Shown here piece after piece: positions 8,998 through 18,639 of a DNA stretch of 64,000 nt. The notes under the pieces were generated by a model. That model made no database searches and was not told the origin of the DNA. It saw only the letters and a list, made by a program, of their open reading frames with translations. Positions within the stretch are counted from its first letter, which is position 1. Each line of letters starts with the position of its first letter. The stretch comes from Bacteroidota bacterium (GTDB lineage: Bacteria; Bacteroidota; Bacteroidia; Chitinophagales; Chitinophagaceae). The stretch spans positions 44,063-108,062 of the forward strand of contig JAHEFI010000048.1 of the NCBI GenBank assembly GCA_024640255.1, given 5' to 3'. Both the position numbers and the translations under genes were made by a program.

Positions 8998-10653
8998 TTA
9001 TTTTTTCTGTTCTTTAGCCCAAGCATCTTTCAATGTAACTGTTCGGTTAAACACCAAATTGTTTGAAGTGCTTGCAGGGTCTCTATAAAAATATCCTTTT
9101 CTTAAAAACTGGAATCTAGCATCTGAATGATCATTCACTAAAGAAGGTTCAGCATATGCTTCCACTGTATTCAATGAATTTGGATTAATATAGTCTTTGA
9201 AATCTCCTTCAGCTGTATTCAAATCTTCTACATTAAATAATCTATCGTATTCTTTTAAAGTTACTTTAACTGCATGCTTCGCGCTCACCCAATGTAAGGT
9301 TCCTTTAACATGAATGCCTGAAGTATCTGATCCTGATTTACTATTTGGGTGATAAGTTACATACACTGTTGTAATATTTCCATCAGCGTCTTTATCAAAA
9401 CTATCGCAGGTAACAATATATGCAGACTTTAATCTTACAGATAAGCCAGGGCCTAATCTAAAATACTTTTTAGTAGGCTCTTCCATAAAGTCTTCACGCT
9501 CTATCCATAATTCCTTACTAAATGGCACTGCTCTTGCTCCACCATTTTCGTCTTCTGGATTATTCTCTGAATGCAATACTTCTTCTGCTTGTTCATAATT
9601 AGTAATCACTAATTTAATAGGATTAGCCACTACCATTCTTCTTAAAGCAATTTTATTCAAATGTTCTCTTACACAAAATTCTAATAAACTAAAATCAATA
9701 ATATTCTCTCTCTTCGCTATACCAATTCTATCACAGAAATCTCTAATACTCTCTGGTGTATACCCTCTTCTTCTCATTCCACTTATAGTAGGCATTCTTG
9801 GATCGTCCCAACTTTGCACATGACCTTCTTGCACCAATTGCAATAATTTACGCTTACTCATTACAGTGTAAGTCATATTCAATCTTGCAAACTCGTATTG
9901 TTTAGAAGGGAAAATGCCTAATTGCTCAATACACCAATCATATAAAGCTCTGTGTGGAATAAATTCAAGTGTACAAACCGAATGAGTAATATTTTCAATA
10001 CTATCAGACTGTCCATGTGCAAAATCGTACATTGGATAAATACACCACTTATCTCCTGTTCTATGATGATGTGCTGTTTTGATCCTATACAATAAAGGAT
10101 CACGCATATGCATATTCGGATTCGCTAAATCAATCTTTGCTCTTAATACTTTTTCGCCATCCTTATATTTGCCCGCCTTCATTGCTTCAAACAATGTTCT
10201 ATTCTCTTCCACAGATCTATTTCTATAATCATTACCAGTGCCAGGAACAGTTGGTGTTCCTTTTTGTTGTGCAATTTCTTCAGCAGTGCTATCATCTACA
10301 TAAGCCAAACCTTTGTCAATTAATTCTAAAGCAAATGCATACAACTGATCAAAATAATCTGAAGCATAACATTCTTTCACCCAATTAAATCCCAACCATT
10401 GAACATCGGCCTTGATGCTTTCTACATATTCAGTTTCTTCTTTTTCTGGATTGGTATCATCAAATCTTAAATTGGTAGCACCATTAAATTTTTGTGCCAA
10501 TCCAAAATTCAAACAGATACTTTTTGCATGACCAATATGCAAATAACCATTTGGTTCAGGTGGGAACCTAGTTAAAATGCTTTTATGCTTACCAGCAGCC
10601 AAATCAGCTGCCACAATTTCTTCAATAAAATTCAGGCTTTTTTCTTCACTCAT
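8998..10653 (-). CDS. glnS: Glutaminyl-tRNA synthetase GlnS
   Basis: A 551-residue class I aminoacyl-tRNA synthetase that joins glutamine to tRNA(Gln). The HIGH signature is at residues 39-42 (PPEPNGYLHIGH) and the KMSKS-type loop is VMSKR at 264-268. The catalytic core is followed by the two beta-barrel anticodon-binding domains (about 340-550). Both length and order are those of bacterial GlnS. It heads the glnS-tilS pair, so charging and tRNA modification would be co-expressed. Confidence 0.97.
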   Translation of the reverse strand: MSEEKSLNFIEEIVAADLAAGKHKSILTRFPPEPNGYLHIGHAKSICLNFGLAQKFNGATNLRFDDTNPEKEETEYVESIKADVQWLGFNWVKECYASDYFDQLYAFALELIDKGLAYVDDSTAEEIAQQKGTPTVPGTGNDYRNRSVEENRTLFEAMKAGKYKDGEKVLRAKIDLANPNMHMRDPLLYRIKTAHHHRTGDKWCIYPMYDFAHGQSDSIENITHSVCTLEFIPHRALYDWCIEQLGIFPSKQYEFARLNMTYTVMSKRKLLQLVQEGHVQSWDDPRMPTISGMRRRGYTPESIRDFCDRIGIAKRENIIDFSLLEFCVREHLNKIALRRMVVANPIKLVITNYEQAEEVLHSENNPEDENGGARAVPFSKELWIEREDFMEEPTKKYFRLGPGLSVRLKSAYIVTCDSFDKDADGNITTVYVTYHPNSKSGSDTSGIHVKGTLHWVSAKHAVKVTLKEYDRLFNVEDLNTAEGDFKDYINPNSLNTVEAYAEPSLVNDHSDARFQFLRKGYFYRDPASTSNNLVFNRTVTLKDAWAKEQKK

Positions 10654-10714
10654 AATATTCCTATGCTATTCGGGTAAAGATACAAAATCCTACCCCCTTC
10701 ACCAAGACTAGGTG

Positions 10715-11326
10715 CTAGCCTTTATACCCATATACTTTACAAACTTCTTGTACTAGTTTTTCAATCTCCCTGTCCTCCCCTTTGGGTTCATAAGGTTGCT
10801 TTAAATTACTTCCAAAAACAAAGGCAATGGCCTGCCAAAATCCAGCATTAAAACCACCTTTATATTCTTTAATAATATCGTAGCAATTATTACCGGTCTC
10901 TCTATTGATTAATTTCATCAAAACCTTGCCTTGATAAACTGATAAATTGGTCACTTTATCTGCAAACTCTTTCTTTAAATCCTTCTCTCTTGCTTTGATA
11001 ATCTGTTTTCTTGTACGCTCATCCGACACATTCACCAGTTGTGCATTTACTTCATTGATTACTTTACTCGCAGATTTTGCATATGGATAAGTCACATACA
11101 CAGCATTTCTTAACCTTGTCCATTCTCTCCAGAACTTGGCAACTTCTTTCGTTTGAATGGCATGAACTTCTACAGTGGGTAACCAGGATTGTGGAATTGT
11201 GTCTCCCTCAGGTGTAATAAAAGCTTCTACCCTTAAAGTATCATAATTATTTGATTGCGCCCTTAATTGCCCTTGCAATAGGATGCAGCCAAATAAAACA
11301 ACGCTAATTTGTAAAGCCTTTTTCAT
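10715..11326 (-). CDS. DUF4294-family exported protein
   Basis: A 203-residue protein starting from the ATG at 11326, which gives a clean signal peptide (MKKALQISVVLFG to QLRAQ). An in-frame upstream start at 11350 would only prepend eight residues. The mature part matches the Bacteroidota family DUF4294 (AFITPEGDTIPQSWLPTVEV, FWREWTRLRNAVYVTYPYAK and a lysine/arginine-rich helical middle). The function of the family is not known. It lies 32 bases after the ccmF-like gene on the same strand, so it may be transcribed with the cytochrome c genes. Confidence 0.85.
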   Translation of the reverse strand: MKKALQISVVLFGCILLQGQLRAQSNNYDTLRVEAFITPEGDTIPQSWLPTVEVHAIQTKEVAKFWREWTRLRNAVYVTYPYAKSASKVINEVNAQLVNVSDERTRKQIIKAREKDLKKEFADKVTNLSVYQGKVLMKLINRETGNNCYDIIKEYKGGFNAGFWQAIAFVFGSNLKQPYEPKGEDREIEKLVQEVCKVYGYKG

Positions 11327-11358
11327 AATATTTGATACCCTAAGATACAAAAGGTAAC

Positions 11359-13812
11359 CTATACTCCCTTGTTCTTTCTAATTCTTTGTAGCATACTCAT
11401 CATAAATCCAATAGTCATAACCACAACCCCTATCCATAAAACATTAATAAAAGGGAACTCATATACTTTTAGGGTAATTAGGTTGGTTAAGGATTTGGAC
11501 TCTTTTATACCAATTTCCAATACCCCTTCTTCTTGACTAATTACTTTATTAAAACTCAAAACTAAATTCTGTGCTTTGATGGTATCCAAATGCTGTTCCA
11601 TGTTCAATCCTTCTAATTGAATACCTGGTTGAGCCGAGTATTGTAAACCTTCTTTAGAAATAACTTGCATGTCTAAAACCAATTCATTGGTACCCGCTGC
11701 TCTATTGGGATTTGGATTCACTAAAACCTGTTTTAATTTAATATAGCCATTGCTATAAAAAATAGAATCACCAACTTTGATTTTAGCAGGTTTAAATCCA
11801 ACAGTATCTTCCTCTGAATGATCTTGAAAAGAAGTGATGTATACAAAAATGTCTTTTAACCAATAATGCTTAGCATCTGGATTTGCAGAAAAACCTTCAG
11901 CCCCTTTATTATTTTTTAAGATATCTGGATACAGTAAAAACTGTTCATTGGTTTTTTTATCCGTAAATCTTAATTCAAAAAAACGTTTATTTAATTCATC
12001 CACTGTATCTCTGGTATACTCTACCATATACTTTCCCATATCGGTATTGATCCCTTCGAATAAAGTAATATTTTCTCTTGGATTACCCACTGGACTTTTA
12101 CGGATGTCTGCAGATTCTTGCAAAACATTAATCCCCGTTGTATTAAAACTAATTACTGTCTTATTAGAGGATGACAAGAAAATACCTAATAAAACCAATC
12201 CAAATCCAATATGTCCAATACTTGCTCCAGCAGATTTTAATTTACCTTTTAATACGCCCAACCAATAATGAAAATTAGCCACCACTGTATATACAGATGC
12301 TAGAATACCCACATATAGAGCTCCTAAAAATCCGGCACCTTTTTCTGTATAAGCCACTCCAACAAAAACAAATAATACAACACTAATGATAATTGTAATA
12401 ATACCTGGAAGAATTAATTGTTTGCTAATATGTTCTTTAGGAGTGTGTTTAAATCTTAAATATTGTCCAAAGGCAGATAAAGCACCAATAATAATTGCCA
12501 CAAATACTTGCACTTGATTGTGCGCAAATGCAGGATCTTCAGGTGGTGCAATTTTTGTTCCAAATAGTTTATTAAAAACTGGAATAGAAGTAATTGCAAT
12601 AATCACAACAGCTGATAAAACCAATACCAAGGAACCTACTAACATCCAGAACTCTCTACTAGAAATATCATCTTCTTTAGTAGGCTCAACCATAAAACGG
12701 TATCGAGAAAAATATAAAACAAAGAATGGTATAACAAAGATTAACAAGAATACCAATAATTGTGCATTCATTCCAAGATCAGTGAATGCGTGTACTGAAG
12801 TATCTCCCAATATGCCGCTTCTAGTTAAAAAAGTAGAATACACAATTAATAAGAAACTAAGTCCCATAAACAAGTAAGTAGCTTTTACACTAGAACCTGT
12901 TTTTCTGAAGATCATCGTAGTGTGTATACCAGCCACCAAAACCAACCAAGGAACCAAAGATGCATTCTCTACCGGATCCCATGCCCAATAGCCACCAAAA
13001 TTCAAACTCTCATAAGCCCAAGCAGCGCCCATCATAATCCCTAAACCTAAAATACCTGCACTAAAATTGGCCCAGGATAAAACATGGTTAATCCATTCAT
13101 TGTCTTTCTTCAATAAGCCTGCTACTGCAAAGGCAAAAGGAATAGTAGTTGAAGCAAATCCAAGGAACAAAACAGGTGGATGAATCACCATCCAATAGTT
13201 TTGAAGTGTTGAGTTTAATCCTGTACCATCTTTGATTAATTGAATATAATCGGGTCTAGATAAAATGGGCCAATTCATTTCTTCTCTCAATAAGATAAAA
13301 GGACTTGACCCAATTTTTGATCCAAAAATATACACTCCAATTACCATGGAAGCCAATAAGAATTGAACAAAACTTAAAGACATCATCACCCCATTAGGTC
13401 TCCATTTTACTTTGTTCATGATAATGATACCCAAAACACAATGCCAAAAACTCCATAACAAGAAACTACCTTCCTGCCCTTCCCAAAAACAACTTAATAA
13501 ATATTCAAATGGCAAGGATTTGTCACTATGTGAATACGCATATTTATATTCAAATAAATGATTGGAAATTACATATGTCAGAATAATAAAACTTGCAAGT
13601 ACAGTAATGGCTTCAATACCAAACGCAATTTTTGCTAGTTTACTCCAGGAATTTTCTTCTTCAATATTGTTAGAGAAAAATGCTTTAGCAAAAGCGAAAC
13701 TTGCTACTAAAGAAGCCACCAAAGAAAGCAAGGTAAAGAAATAACCAAATTGACCTGGTAATAAATGTTCACCTATATATTGTATTGTAGCTGGGTTGTT
13801 CGCAGTATTCAT
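11359..13812 (-). CDS. ccmF: CcmF-like cytochrome c heme lyase subunit
   Basis: An 817-residue polytopic membrane protein of the CcmF/NrfE/CcsA family that attaches heme to apocytochrome c on the outer face of the inner membrane. The heme-handling WWD domain is GGYWAWDPVENASLVPW at about 273-289, preceded by the heme-ligand histidine region MVIHPPVLFLGF at about 208-219. More than a dozen membrane helices are visible, with a periplasmic domain at about 560-770 and a last helix near 785-805. It follows ccmE by 8 bases, so the heme chaperone and lyase are made together. Confidence 0.94.
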   Translation of the reverse strand: MNTANNPATIQYIGEHLLPGQFGYFFTLLSLVASLVASFAFAKAFFSNNIEEENSWSKLAKIAFGIEAITVLASFIILTYVISNHLFEYKYAYSHSDKSLPFEYLLSCFWEGQEGSFLLWSFWHCVLGIIIMNKVKWRPNGVMMSLSFVQFLLASMVIGVYIFGSKIGSSPFILLREEMNWPILSRPDYIQLIKDGTGLNSTLQNYWMVIHPPVLFLGFASTTIPFAFAVAGLLKKDNEWINHVLSWANFSAGILGLGIMMGAAWAYESLNFGGYWAWDPVENASLVPWLVLVAGIHTTMIFRKTGSSVKATYLFMGLSFLLIVYSTFLTRSGILGDTSVHAFTDLGMNAQLLVFLLIFVIPFFVLYFSRYRFMVEPTKEDDISSREFWMLVGSLVLVLSAVVIIAITSIPVFNKLFGTKIAPPEDPAFAHNQVQVFVAIIIGALSAFGQYLRFKHTPKEHISKQLILPGIITIIISVVLFVFVGVAYTEKGAGFLGALYVGILASVYTVVANFHYWLGVLKGKLKSAGASIGHIGFGLVLLGIFLSSSNKTVISFNTTGINVLQESADIRKSPVGNPRENITLFEGINTDMGKYMVEYTRDTVDELNKRFFELRFTDKKTNEQFLLYPDILKNNKGAEGFSANPDAKHYWLKDIFVYITSFQDHSEEDTVGFKPAKIKVGDSIFYSNGYIKLKQVLVNPNPNRAAGTNELVLDMQVISKEGLQYSAQPGIQLEGLNMEQHLDTIKAQNLVLSFNKVISQEEGVLEIGIKESKSLTNLITLKVYEFPFINVLWIGVVVMTIGFMMSMLQRIRKNKGV

Positions 13813-13820
13813 AAAAAGTT

Positions 13821-14231
13821 TTAATTAGATAAAGTAGCAGGTTGTTCTTTCATCGCTGTTGGATTGTCCTTGTATTTAGAAGGACATTTCATCACAATAG
13901 TTGAACATTCAAAAACATCTCCTTGAACCTTACCCTTTAATACCAATCGCTCAGATTTTTCCATATCTGTTGGCATGGTATTATGATACACCACACTTAT
14001 TTTACCACCCAAACTATCTTGTACATTAAACTTTAATAAATTAGGATCTTTTACTGGATCATACTGCACTGGAATGGACTTATCCATTTTTACAATCAAA
14101 TTCACAAATTTGCCCTGTTTTTGTTTTGCAGAACTCACCGTTTCATAACTACTTAAATCACCTGTATAGCTTATCAATACTACAATTGCAGCTGCAATTA
14201 AGACCAATAAAATAATATGTGTTTTCTTCAT
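13821..14231 (-). CDS. ccmE: Heme chaperone CcmE, cysteine-type (CxxxY)
   Basis: A 136-residue membrane-anchored periplasmic protein that carries heme to CcmF during cytochrome c maturation. One N-terminal helix (residues 5-22) precedes an OB-fold domain. Classical CcmE binds heme covalently through a histidine in HxxxY; here the matching position is a cysteine, C116-P-S-K-Y120. Cysteine-type CcmE proteins are known from some other bacteria and from archaea, so this is a recognised variant and not damage. The tail after residue 121 is short and polar. Confidence 0.92.
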   Translation of the reverse strand: MKKTHIILLVLIAAAIVVLISYTGDLSSYETVSSAKQKQGKFVNLIVKMDKSIPVQYDPVKDPNLLKFNVQDSLGGKISVVYHNTMPTDMEKSERLVLKGKVQGDVFECSTIVMKCPSKYKDNPTAMKEQPATLSN

Positions 14232-14296
14232 AACGCAAAGTTAACCAAATGGCCTTAAATTGCACCAATATTTACTCAATTCGTAATTAACCACTT

Positions 14297-14845
14297 ATGC
14301 GTGTTTTTGACTATATCATTGTGTGTAAAAGCCCTGATTTTAAAAATGTTGACAGAATGAGCCAGTTTATGCTTTTTGTTTCAACAATTAGCTTTATTTA
14401 TTCCATTATTAAAGGCATTTACCCTCATCCAGCTTTATTAATTGCTATCACTGCCAGCGTAATTAGTTGGTGGATTTTCTGTGTGATTCAGAGAAAAAGA
14501 GGCGTTTTACCATATTATAGACTGGGTTTATTATTTGCCTCTTGGGGATGGTACCTTCAACCCAATGGTTTAATCATAGCCGGTATTTTCTTAATTGCTG
14601 CCTTATTTGAAAGACAAGTGAAATTCCCTTCTGAAATTGCGTTTGACGAAGCAGGTGTTGTATTAAATACTTTTCCTAAAAAATACATCCCTTGGCAGGA
14701 TCTTCAAAACGTCTTAATCAAAGACAATGTTTTGACCATCGATTTTAAAAACAATAAATTGATTCAAAAAGACATTAACGAACCTGTAACAGCTACTATT
14801 GAAGCAGAATTCAATGGTTTTTGCGCAGAACAATTGTCAAAATAG
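14297..14845 (+). CDS. Membrane protein of unknown function
   Basis: A 182-residue protein with about three or four membrane segments between residues 22 and 105, followed by a soluble domain of about 75 residues with alternating strands (IAFDEAGVVLNTF, KKYIPWQDLQNVLIKDNVLTI) reminiscent of PH-like domains that follow membrane helices in small bacterial proteins. I cannot name the family with certainty. It is the first gene of a plus-strand run and ends 11 bases before the radical SAM gene, so it is probably its operon partner. Confidence 0.7.
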   Translation: MRVFDYIIVCKSPDFKNVDRMSQFMLFVSTISFIYSIIKGIYPHPALLIAITASVISWWIFCVIQRKRGVLPYYRLGLLFASWGWYLQPNGLIIAGIFLIAALFERQVKFPSEIAFDEAGVVLNTFPKKYIPWQDLQNVLIKDNVLTIDFKNNKLIQKDINEPVTATIEAEFNGFCAEQLSK

Positions 14846-14856
14846 TACCTTTACTT

Positions 14857-16158
14857 ATGTCATTACAACAATCTCCTTATATTTTATATTCCGATGGCGA
14901 AGGCAATATTTTTGAAGACACTAGCTTATATGTAGCCGGCCGAGCTGGATGGGATGCATATCCAGTTCCTGAAGAAGATTGGATTGAACTTCCCAATGGT
15001 GGAAATTTATATGAATTACCTGGAAGAAGAGGCATTGGAATAGATGTGGAAACGGGTGAAATGCGTATCTGTGAAAAAGGATGGGCAGTAGCAGCATTTA
15101 TTCCACCAGCACATACAGGTTTATATGTTGCAGCTTATGAAACATCTGAAGACGCTCCAACCTTACCATTATTCTGTTATACTGCTGTGGGTTGGTTAGA
15201 TGGGAAAAATTATGTTCCAGCAGTTAGAATTGAAGAAGATATTAGACAGGATTGTGAAGGATATGATCAGGAAATTATTGACGCAGGTACACAACAACTT
15301 TTAAAAGCATTCAATCAAAATAGATTGGTAAAGCATTTAATGGATAATTGTTGTCAAACCTATGATTGTCCAGCTGCAAGAAATTTTGCCATGGGAAGAT
15401 GGGAATGCCCAATACCTATTTCTCCTGCATGTAATGCCAATTGTATTGGATGTATTTCATTCCAACCACAAGAAGAAGAAATTATTTCTACACAGGATAG
15501 ATTAACTTTTAAGCCAACTGCTGCAGAAGTAGTAGAATATACAGTTCCGCATTTAATGAAAGCGCCGTTCCCTATTGTAAGTTTTGGACAAGGATGCGAA
15601 GGTGAACCCTTATTAATGTGGGAGACCATCAAAGAAGCAATTATAGAAATTAGAAAGCATACTGATAAAGGAAGTATCAATATTAATACCAATGGATCTA
15701 ATCCAAAAGCAGTTGCTGAATTAGCAAAAGTGGGTTTGGATAGTATAAGAGTAAGTTTAAACTCTGCAAGAGAAAATATTTACACTGCTTATTATAGACC
15801 CAACAATTATCAGTTTAGTGATATTGTTGAAAGTTTAAAAGTGATGAGTGCTGCTGGGAAATGGACAAGTATTAATTATTTTGTATTCCCAGGTATGACA
15901 GATTGTGAAGAAGAATATGAAGCATTAAGAAAATTAATTATTGAAACTGATTTAAAAATGATTCAATGGAGAAATTTTAATATTGATCCTGATTGGTATT
16001 TAGGAAAGATCAATGTTATTGAAACCAATGAATTAATGGGTATCAAACAAATGATGGAATTAATTAGAGAAGAATTTCCTGATTTAAAATTTGGCTATTT
16101 TAATCCGCCAATGGAAAGAATAAAAGGCGATTTTAATCAAAACTTTGCCCACCATTGA
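14857..16158 (+). CDS. Radical SAM enzyme of unknown substrate
   Basis: A 433-residue radical SAM protein taken from the ATG at 14857, since a TTG 36 bases upstream would run into the previous gene. The cluster motif is C192xxxC196xxC199 (PACNANCIGC). The core then shows VSFGQGCEGEPLL and INTNGSNP, which fit SAM-binding strands. An unusual N-terminal domain of about 160 residues precedes it, and four more cysteines (C165, C166, C171, C184) cluster just before the motif, possibly for a second metal site. No SPASM tail is obvious. It overlaps the next gene by 4 bases. The reaction is not known. Confidence 0.85.
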   Translation: MSLQQSPYILYSDGEGNIFEDTSLYVAGRAGWDAYPVPEEDWIELPNGGNLYELPGRRGIGIDVETGEMRICEKGWAVAAFIPPAHTGLYVAAYETSEDAPTLPLFCYTAVGWLDGKNYVPAVRIEEDIRQDCEGYDQEIIDAGTQQLLKAFNQNRLVKHLMDNCCQTYDCPAARNFAMGRWECPIPISPACNANCIGCISFQPQEEEIISTQDRLTFKPTAAEVVEYTVPHLMKAPFPIVSFGQGCEGEPLLMWETIKEAIIEIRKHTDKGSININTNGSNPKAVAELAKVGLDSIRVSLNSARENIYTAYYRPNNYQFSDIVESLKVMSAAGKWTSINYFVFPGMTDCEEEYEALRKLIIETDLKMIQWRNFNIDPDWYLGKINVIETNELMGIKQMMELIREEFPDLKFGYFNPPMERIKGDFNQNFAHH

Positions 16159-17081
16159 GAAAGCAAAATCAAATAGGTGCTTTGTTTGCTATTACAAGTA
16201 CGGTTATTTGGTCTGGTAATTTTATTGTATCTAGATATGCTATACATTTAGCAGGTCCTATTAGTTTGGCTTTTTTTAGATGGACAATTGCTAGTATTAC
16301 TATGTTCCCTTTTGCTTATAAAGCCATCAAAAATGAGTGGCCCATTTTTAAGCAAAATAAATTGTACTTTTTTTTAATGGGCTTAATTGGTATAGCTATA
16401 TACAATACCTTAATTTATACCTCTGGTCACTTTACTACAGCCATAAATATGGCATTGTTTGGTTCAACTGTGCATCCAGTGGTATCCGCTTTATTAGGGG
16501 CAGCGATTATCCATGAAAGACTTCATTGGAAAAATATCACCGGAATGGCGCTTTGTATTTTTGGTACTATTTATTTATTAACCAAGGGAGAGCTGATTAA
16601 TATTATACATTTTAAAATTGGCTTAGGAGATTTATTAATGATATTGGCAGGTTGTTGTTTTGGATCTTACAATGTTTTTGTAAGAAAAAAACCAACTGGT
16701 ATTTCTAATACATCTTTCCTATTTTGTCTTTTTAGTATAGGTGCGCTTTTTTTATTACCAGCATCTTTAATTGAAATGAAATACAGTCAGCCTGTAATTT
16801 TTAATACGCATTTACTTTGGATTGTTTTATACATTGGCATAGGTAATTCAACAATATCTTATTTAATTTGGAATATGGCTATTCAAAAAATAGGCCCAGG
16901 CAAAGCGGCACTTTTTGCAACATTGGCTCCATTATTAAGCTCTTACGAAGCAGTAATATTTTTAGGTGAAACATTTAACAAAGCACAAATCACTAGTGGA
17001 TTAATTATCATTGTTGGTATCATCATAAATACTTGGCCAAGTTCAAACAAACCTATTGTAGAACCAACTTCTTCAAATTAA
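16155..17081 (+). CDS. EamA/DMT-family transporter
   Basis: A 308-residue inner-membrane protein with ten predicted helices arranged as two EamA repeats, starting with GALFAITSTVIWSGNFIVSR and with the second repeat beginning near LGDLLMILAGCCFGSYNVF. Members of the drug/metabolite transporter superfamily export metabolites, amino acids or drugs; the substrate is not predictable. The start is a TTG at 16155 that overlaps the stop of the radical SAM gene in the form TTGA, a sign of translational coupling. The next gene follows directly. Confidence 0.88.
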   Translation: MRKQNQIGALFAITSTVIWSGNFIVSRYAIHLAGPISLAFFRWTIASITMFPFAYKAIKNEWPIFKQNKLYFFLMGLIGIAIYNTLIYTSGHFTTAINMALFGSTVHPVVSALLGAAIIHERLHWKNITGMALCIFGTIYLLTKGELINIIHFKIGLGDLLMILAGCCFGSYNVFVRKKPTGISNTSFLFCLFSIGALFLLPASLIEMKYSQPVIFNTHLLWIVLYIGIGNSTISYLIWNMAIQKIGPGKAALFATLAPLLSSYEAVIFLGETFNKAQITSGLIIIVGIIINTWPSSNKPIVEPTSSN

Positions 17082-17843
17082 ATGAGCTCCACTATCCTAT
17101 TACTTTGTGGTATAGCATTTTTAGCAGGTTTTGTGGATGCTATTGTGGGTGGCGGTGGATTAATTCAAACACCTGCAGGTTTAATCATGTTTCCTAATGA
17201 ACCGGTTTCAAGAGTTATTGGATCATTAAAAATTCCCAGTTTTACAGGTACTTTTTTTGCTGCTAGACAGTATTTGAAAAAAGCACCTATTCCACTAGCC
17301 AGACTAATTTTATTTACTAGCATTGCTTTTGCAGCGGCTTTCACTGGTAGTTTTTGTTTGACTTTAGTGAGTAACCAATTCATGAAGCCCGTCATATTTT
17401 TTGTATTGGTGGTGATTGCCATTTATACCTATACCAAAAAAGATTTAGGGTTGGCTGGAAAACAAATGGATAAGCTATTTCCTTGGTATAAAGGAGCAGC
17501 CATTTGTTTAATCATTGGATTTTATGATGGTTTTATTGGACCAGGTGCTGGAAGTCTTTTGGTATTAGCATTTATCAGTTGGCTTGGATTTGATTTTATG
17601 CAAGCCAATGCACATGCTAAAGTGGTTAACTTGGCAACCAACCTAGGCTCCATCCTTTTATTTATGCTCAAAGGTTCTATTCTGTGGAGCATAGCCATCC
17701 CAATGGCCATTTGCAATGCGGTGGGTGGATTTTTAGGTTCTAAGATGGCCATACAAAAAGGCAATAAATTTATAAGAACCTTTTTCTTACTAGTGATTAT
17801 TGCTACTTTATGTAGATTGGGTTATGATGTATTTTTACATTAA
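17082..17843 (+). CDS. TSUP-family (TauE/SafE) membrane transporter
   Basis: A 253-residue protein with about eight membrane helices and the family's glycine-rich repeats: AGFVDAIVGGGGLIQTPAGL near the N-terminus and GFYDGFIGPGAGSLLVLAF in the middle. TSUP proteins move sulfite, sulfonates, taurine or related anions; the substrate here is unknown. It starts at the base after the stop codon of the EamA gene, so the two transporters are probably one transcript with the upstream radical SAM enzyme. Confidence 0.9.
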   Translation: MSSTILLLCGIAFLAGFVDAIVGGGGLIQTPAGLIMFPNEPVSRVIGSLKIPSFTGTFFAARQYLKKAPIPLARLILFTSIAFAAAFTGSFCLTLVSNQFMKPVIFFVLVVIAIYTYTKKDLGLAGKQMDKLFPWYKGAAICLIIGFYDGFIGPGAGSLLVLAFISWLGFDFMQANAHAKVVNLATNLGSILLFMLKGSILWSIAIPMAICNAVGGFLGSKMAIQKGNKFIRTFFLLVIIATLCRLGYDVFLH

Positions 17844-17852
17844 TTTTAAGCC

Positions 17853-18635
17853 ATGCAACTAAGCTTTGAACAATCTAAAAATATTAAGGCAGCTATTTAC
17901 ACCATACTGATTTGTGTAAGTTTAGCCTCTTTATTTATTGTGCTTCAATGGCAACAAACTGCACCCACTATAACGCCTCCACAACCTCAATACATGGAAG
18001 TGAATTTAGGAAATAGTGAAACAGGCGAAGGCAACACTCCTCCATTAAGTAAAGATGCTCCTGCTCCTGAACTGGGATCTTCTAAATTCTCTAAAGCAAA
18101 TGCCCATAACCAATCTATTAAAGTAAACAATGGCGTAACCAATGAGAATGACGAAGCATTAGCATCAGGAAAAAATAAAAATATAAAAGCCACTCCATTA
18201 CCCACTAACACAAAACCAAAAGCAGTGATGGGAAAATATGCTGGCGGTAATGGGAAAGGTGGAAACAATCAAGATAGTTACAACAATATTAAAGACCAAG
18301 GTATTGCAGGCGGAAAAGGAGATCAGGGTGTTGCAAATGGAAGTATTAATGGCAACGCCTATACTGGGACAGGTGGACCTTTTGTAACCAAAGGCGACAG
18401 AAGAATTACCAAAGCCTATTCATTTAATGGAGATGTGGAACCAGCAACTATTTATGCGGAAATTGAAGTAAGCCCAAGCGGTCAAGGTAGATTTATACAA
18501 ATTACTAGAGGGTCTTCATCTAATGATGCAAAATATAAAAGAGCCATCATTGAATACCTAACTAAGATTAATTTTAATTCAAGCGATCATAGTTCTACTG
18601 TTACAGTAAAGTTCAAATTTGAAGTGAACAATTAA
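17853..18635 (+). CDS. TonB-like single-pass periplasmic protein
   Basis: A 260-residue protein with one N-terminal membrane helix (about 13-32), a low-complexity periplasmic linker rich in Pro, Gly, Asn and Lys (about 40-185), and a C-terminal domain of about 75 residues (IYAEIEVSPSGQGRFIQITRG, then IIEYLTKINF and VTVKFKFEV) with the fold pattern of TonB C-termini. TonB proteins pass proton-motive energy from ExbBD to outer-membrane receptors. No exbB or exbD is adjacent in this window, and the usual proline-rich spacer is weak, so a role as energy transducer is inferred. folC follows after 4 bases. Confidence 0.68.
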   Translation: MQLSFEQSKNIKAAIYTILICVSLASLFIVLQWQQTAPTITPPQPQYMEVNLGNSETGEGNTPPLSKDAPAPELGSSKFSKANAHNQSIKVNNGVTNENDEALASGKNKNIKATPLPTNTKPKAVMGKYAGGNGKGGNNQDSYNNIKDQGIAGGKGDQGVANGSINGNAYTGTGGPFVTKGDRRITKAYSFNGDVEPATIYAEIEVSPSGQGRFIQITRGSSSNDAKYKRAIIEYLTKINFNSSDHSSTVTVKFKFEVNN

Positions 18636-18639
18636 TTAT

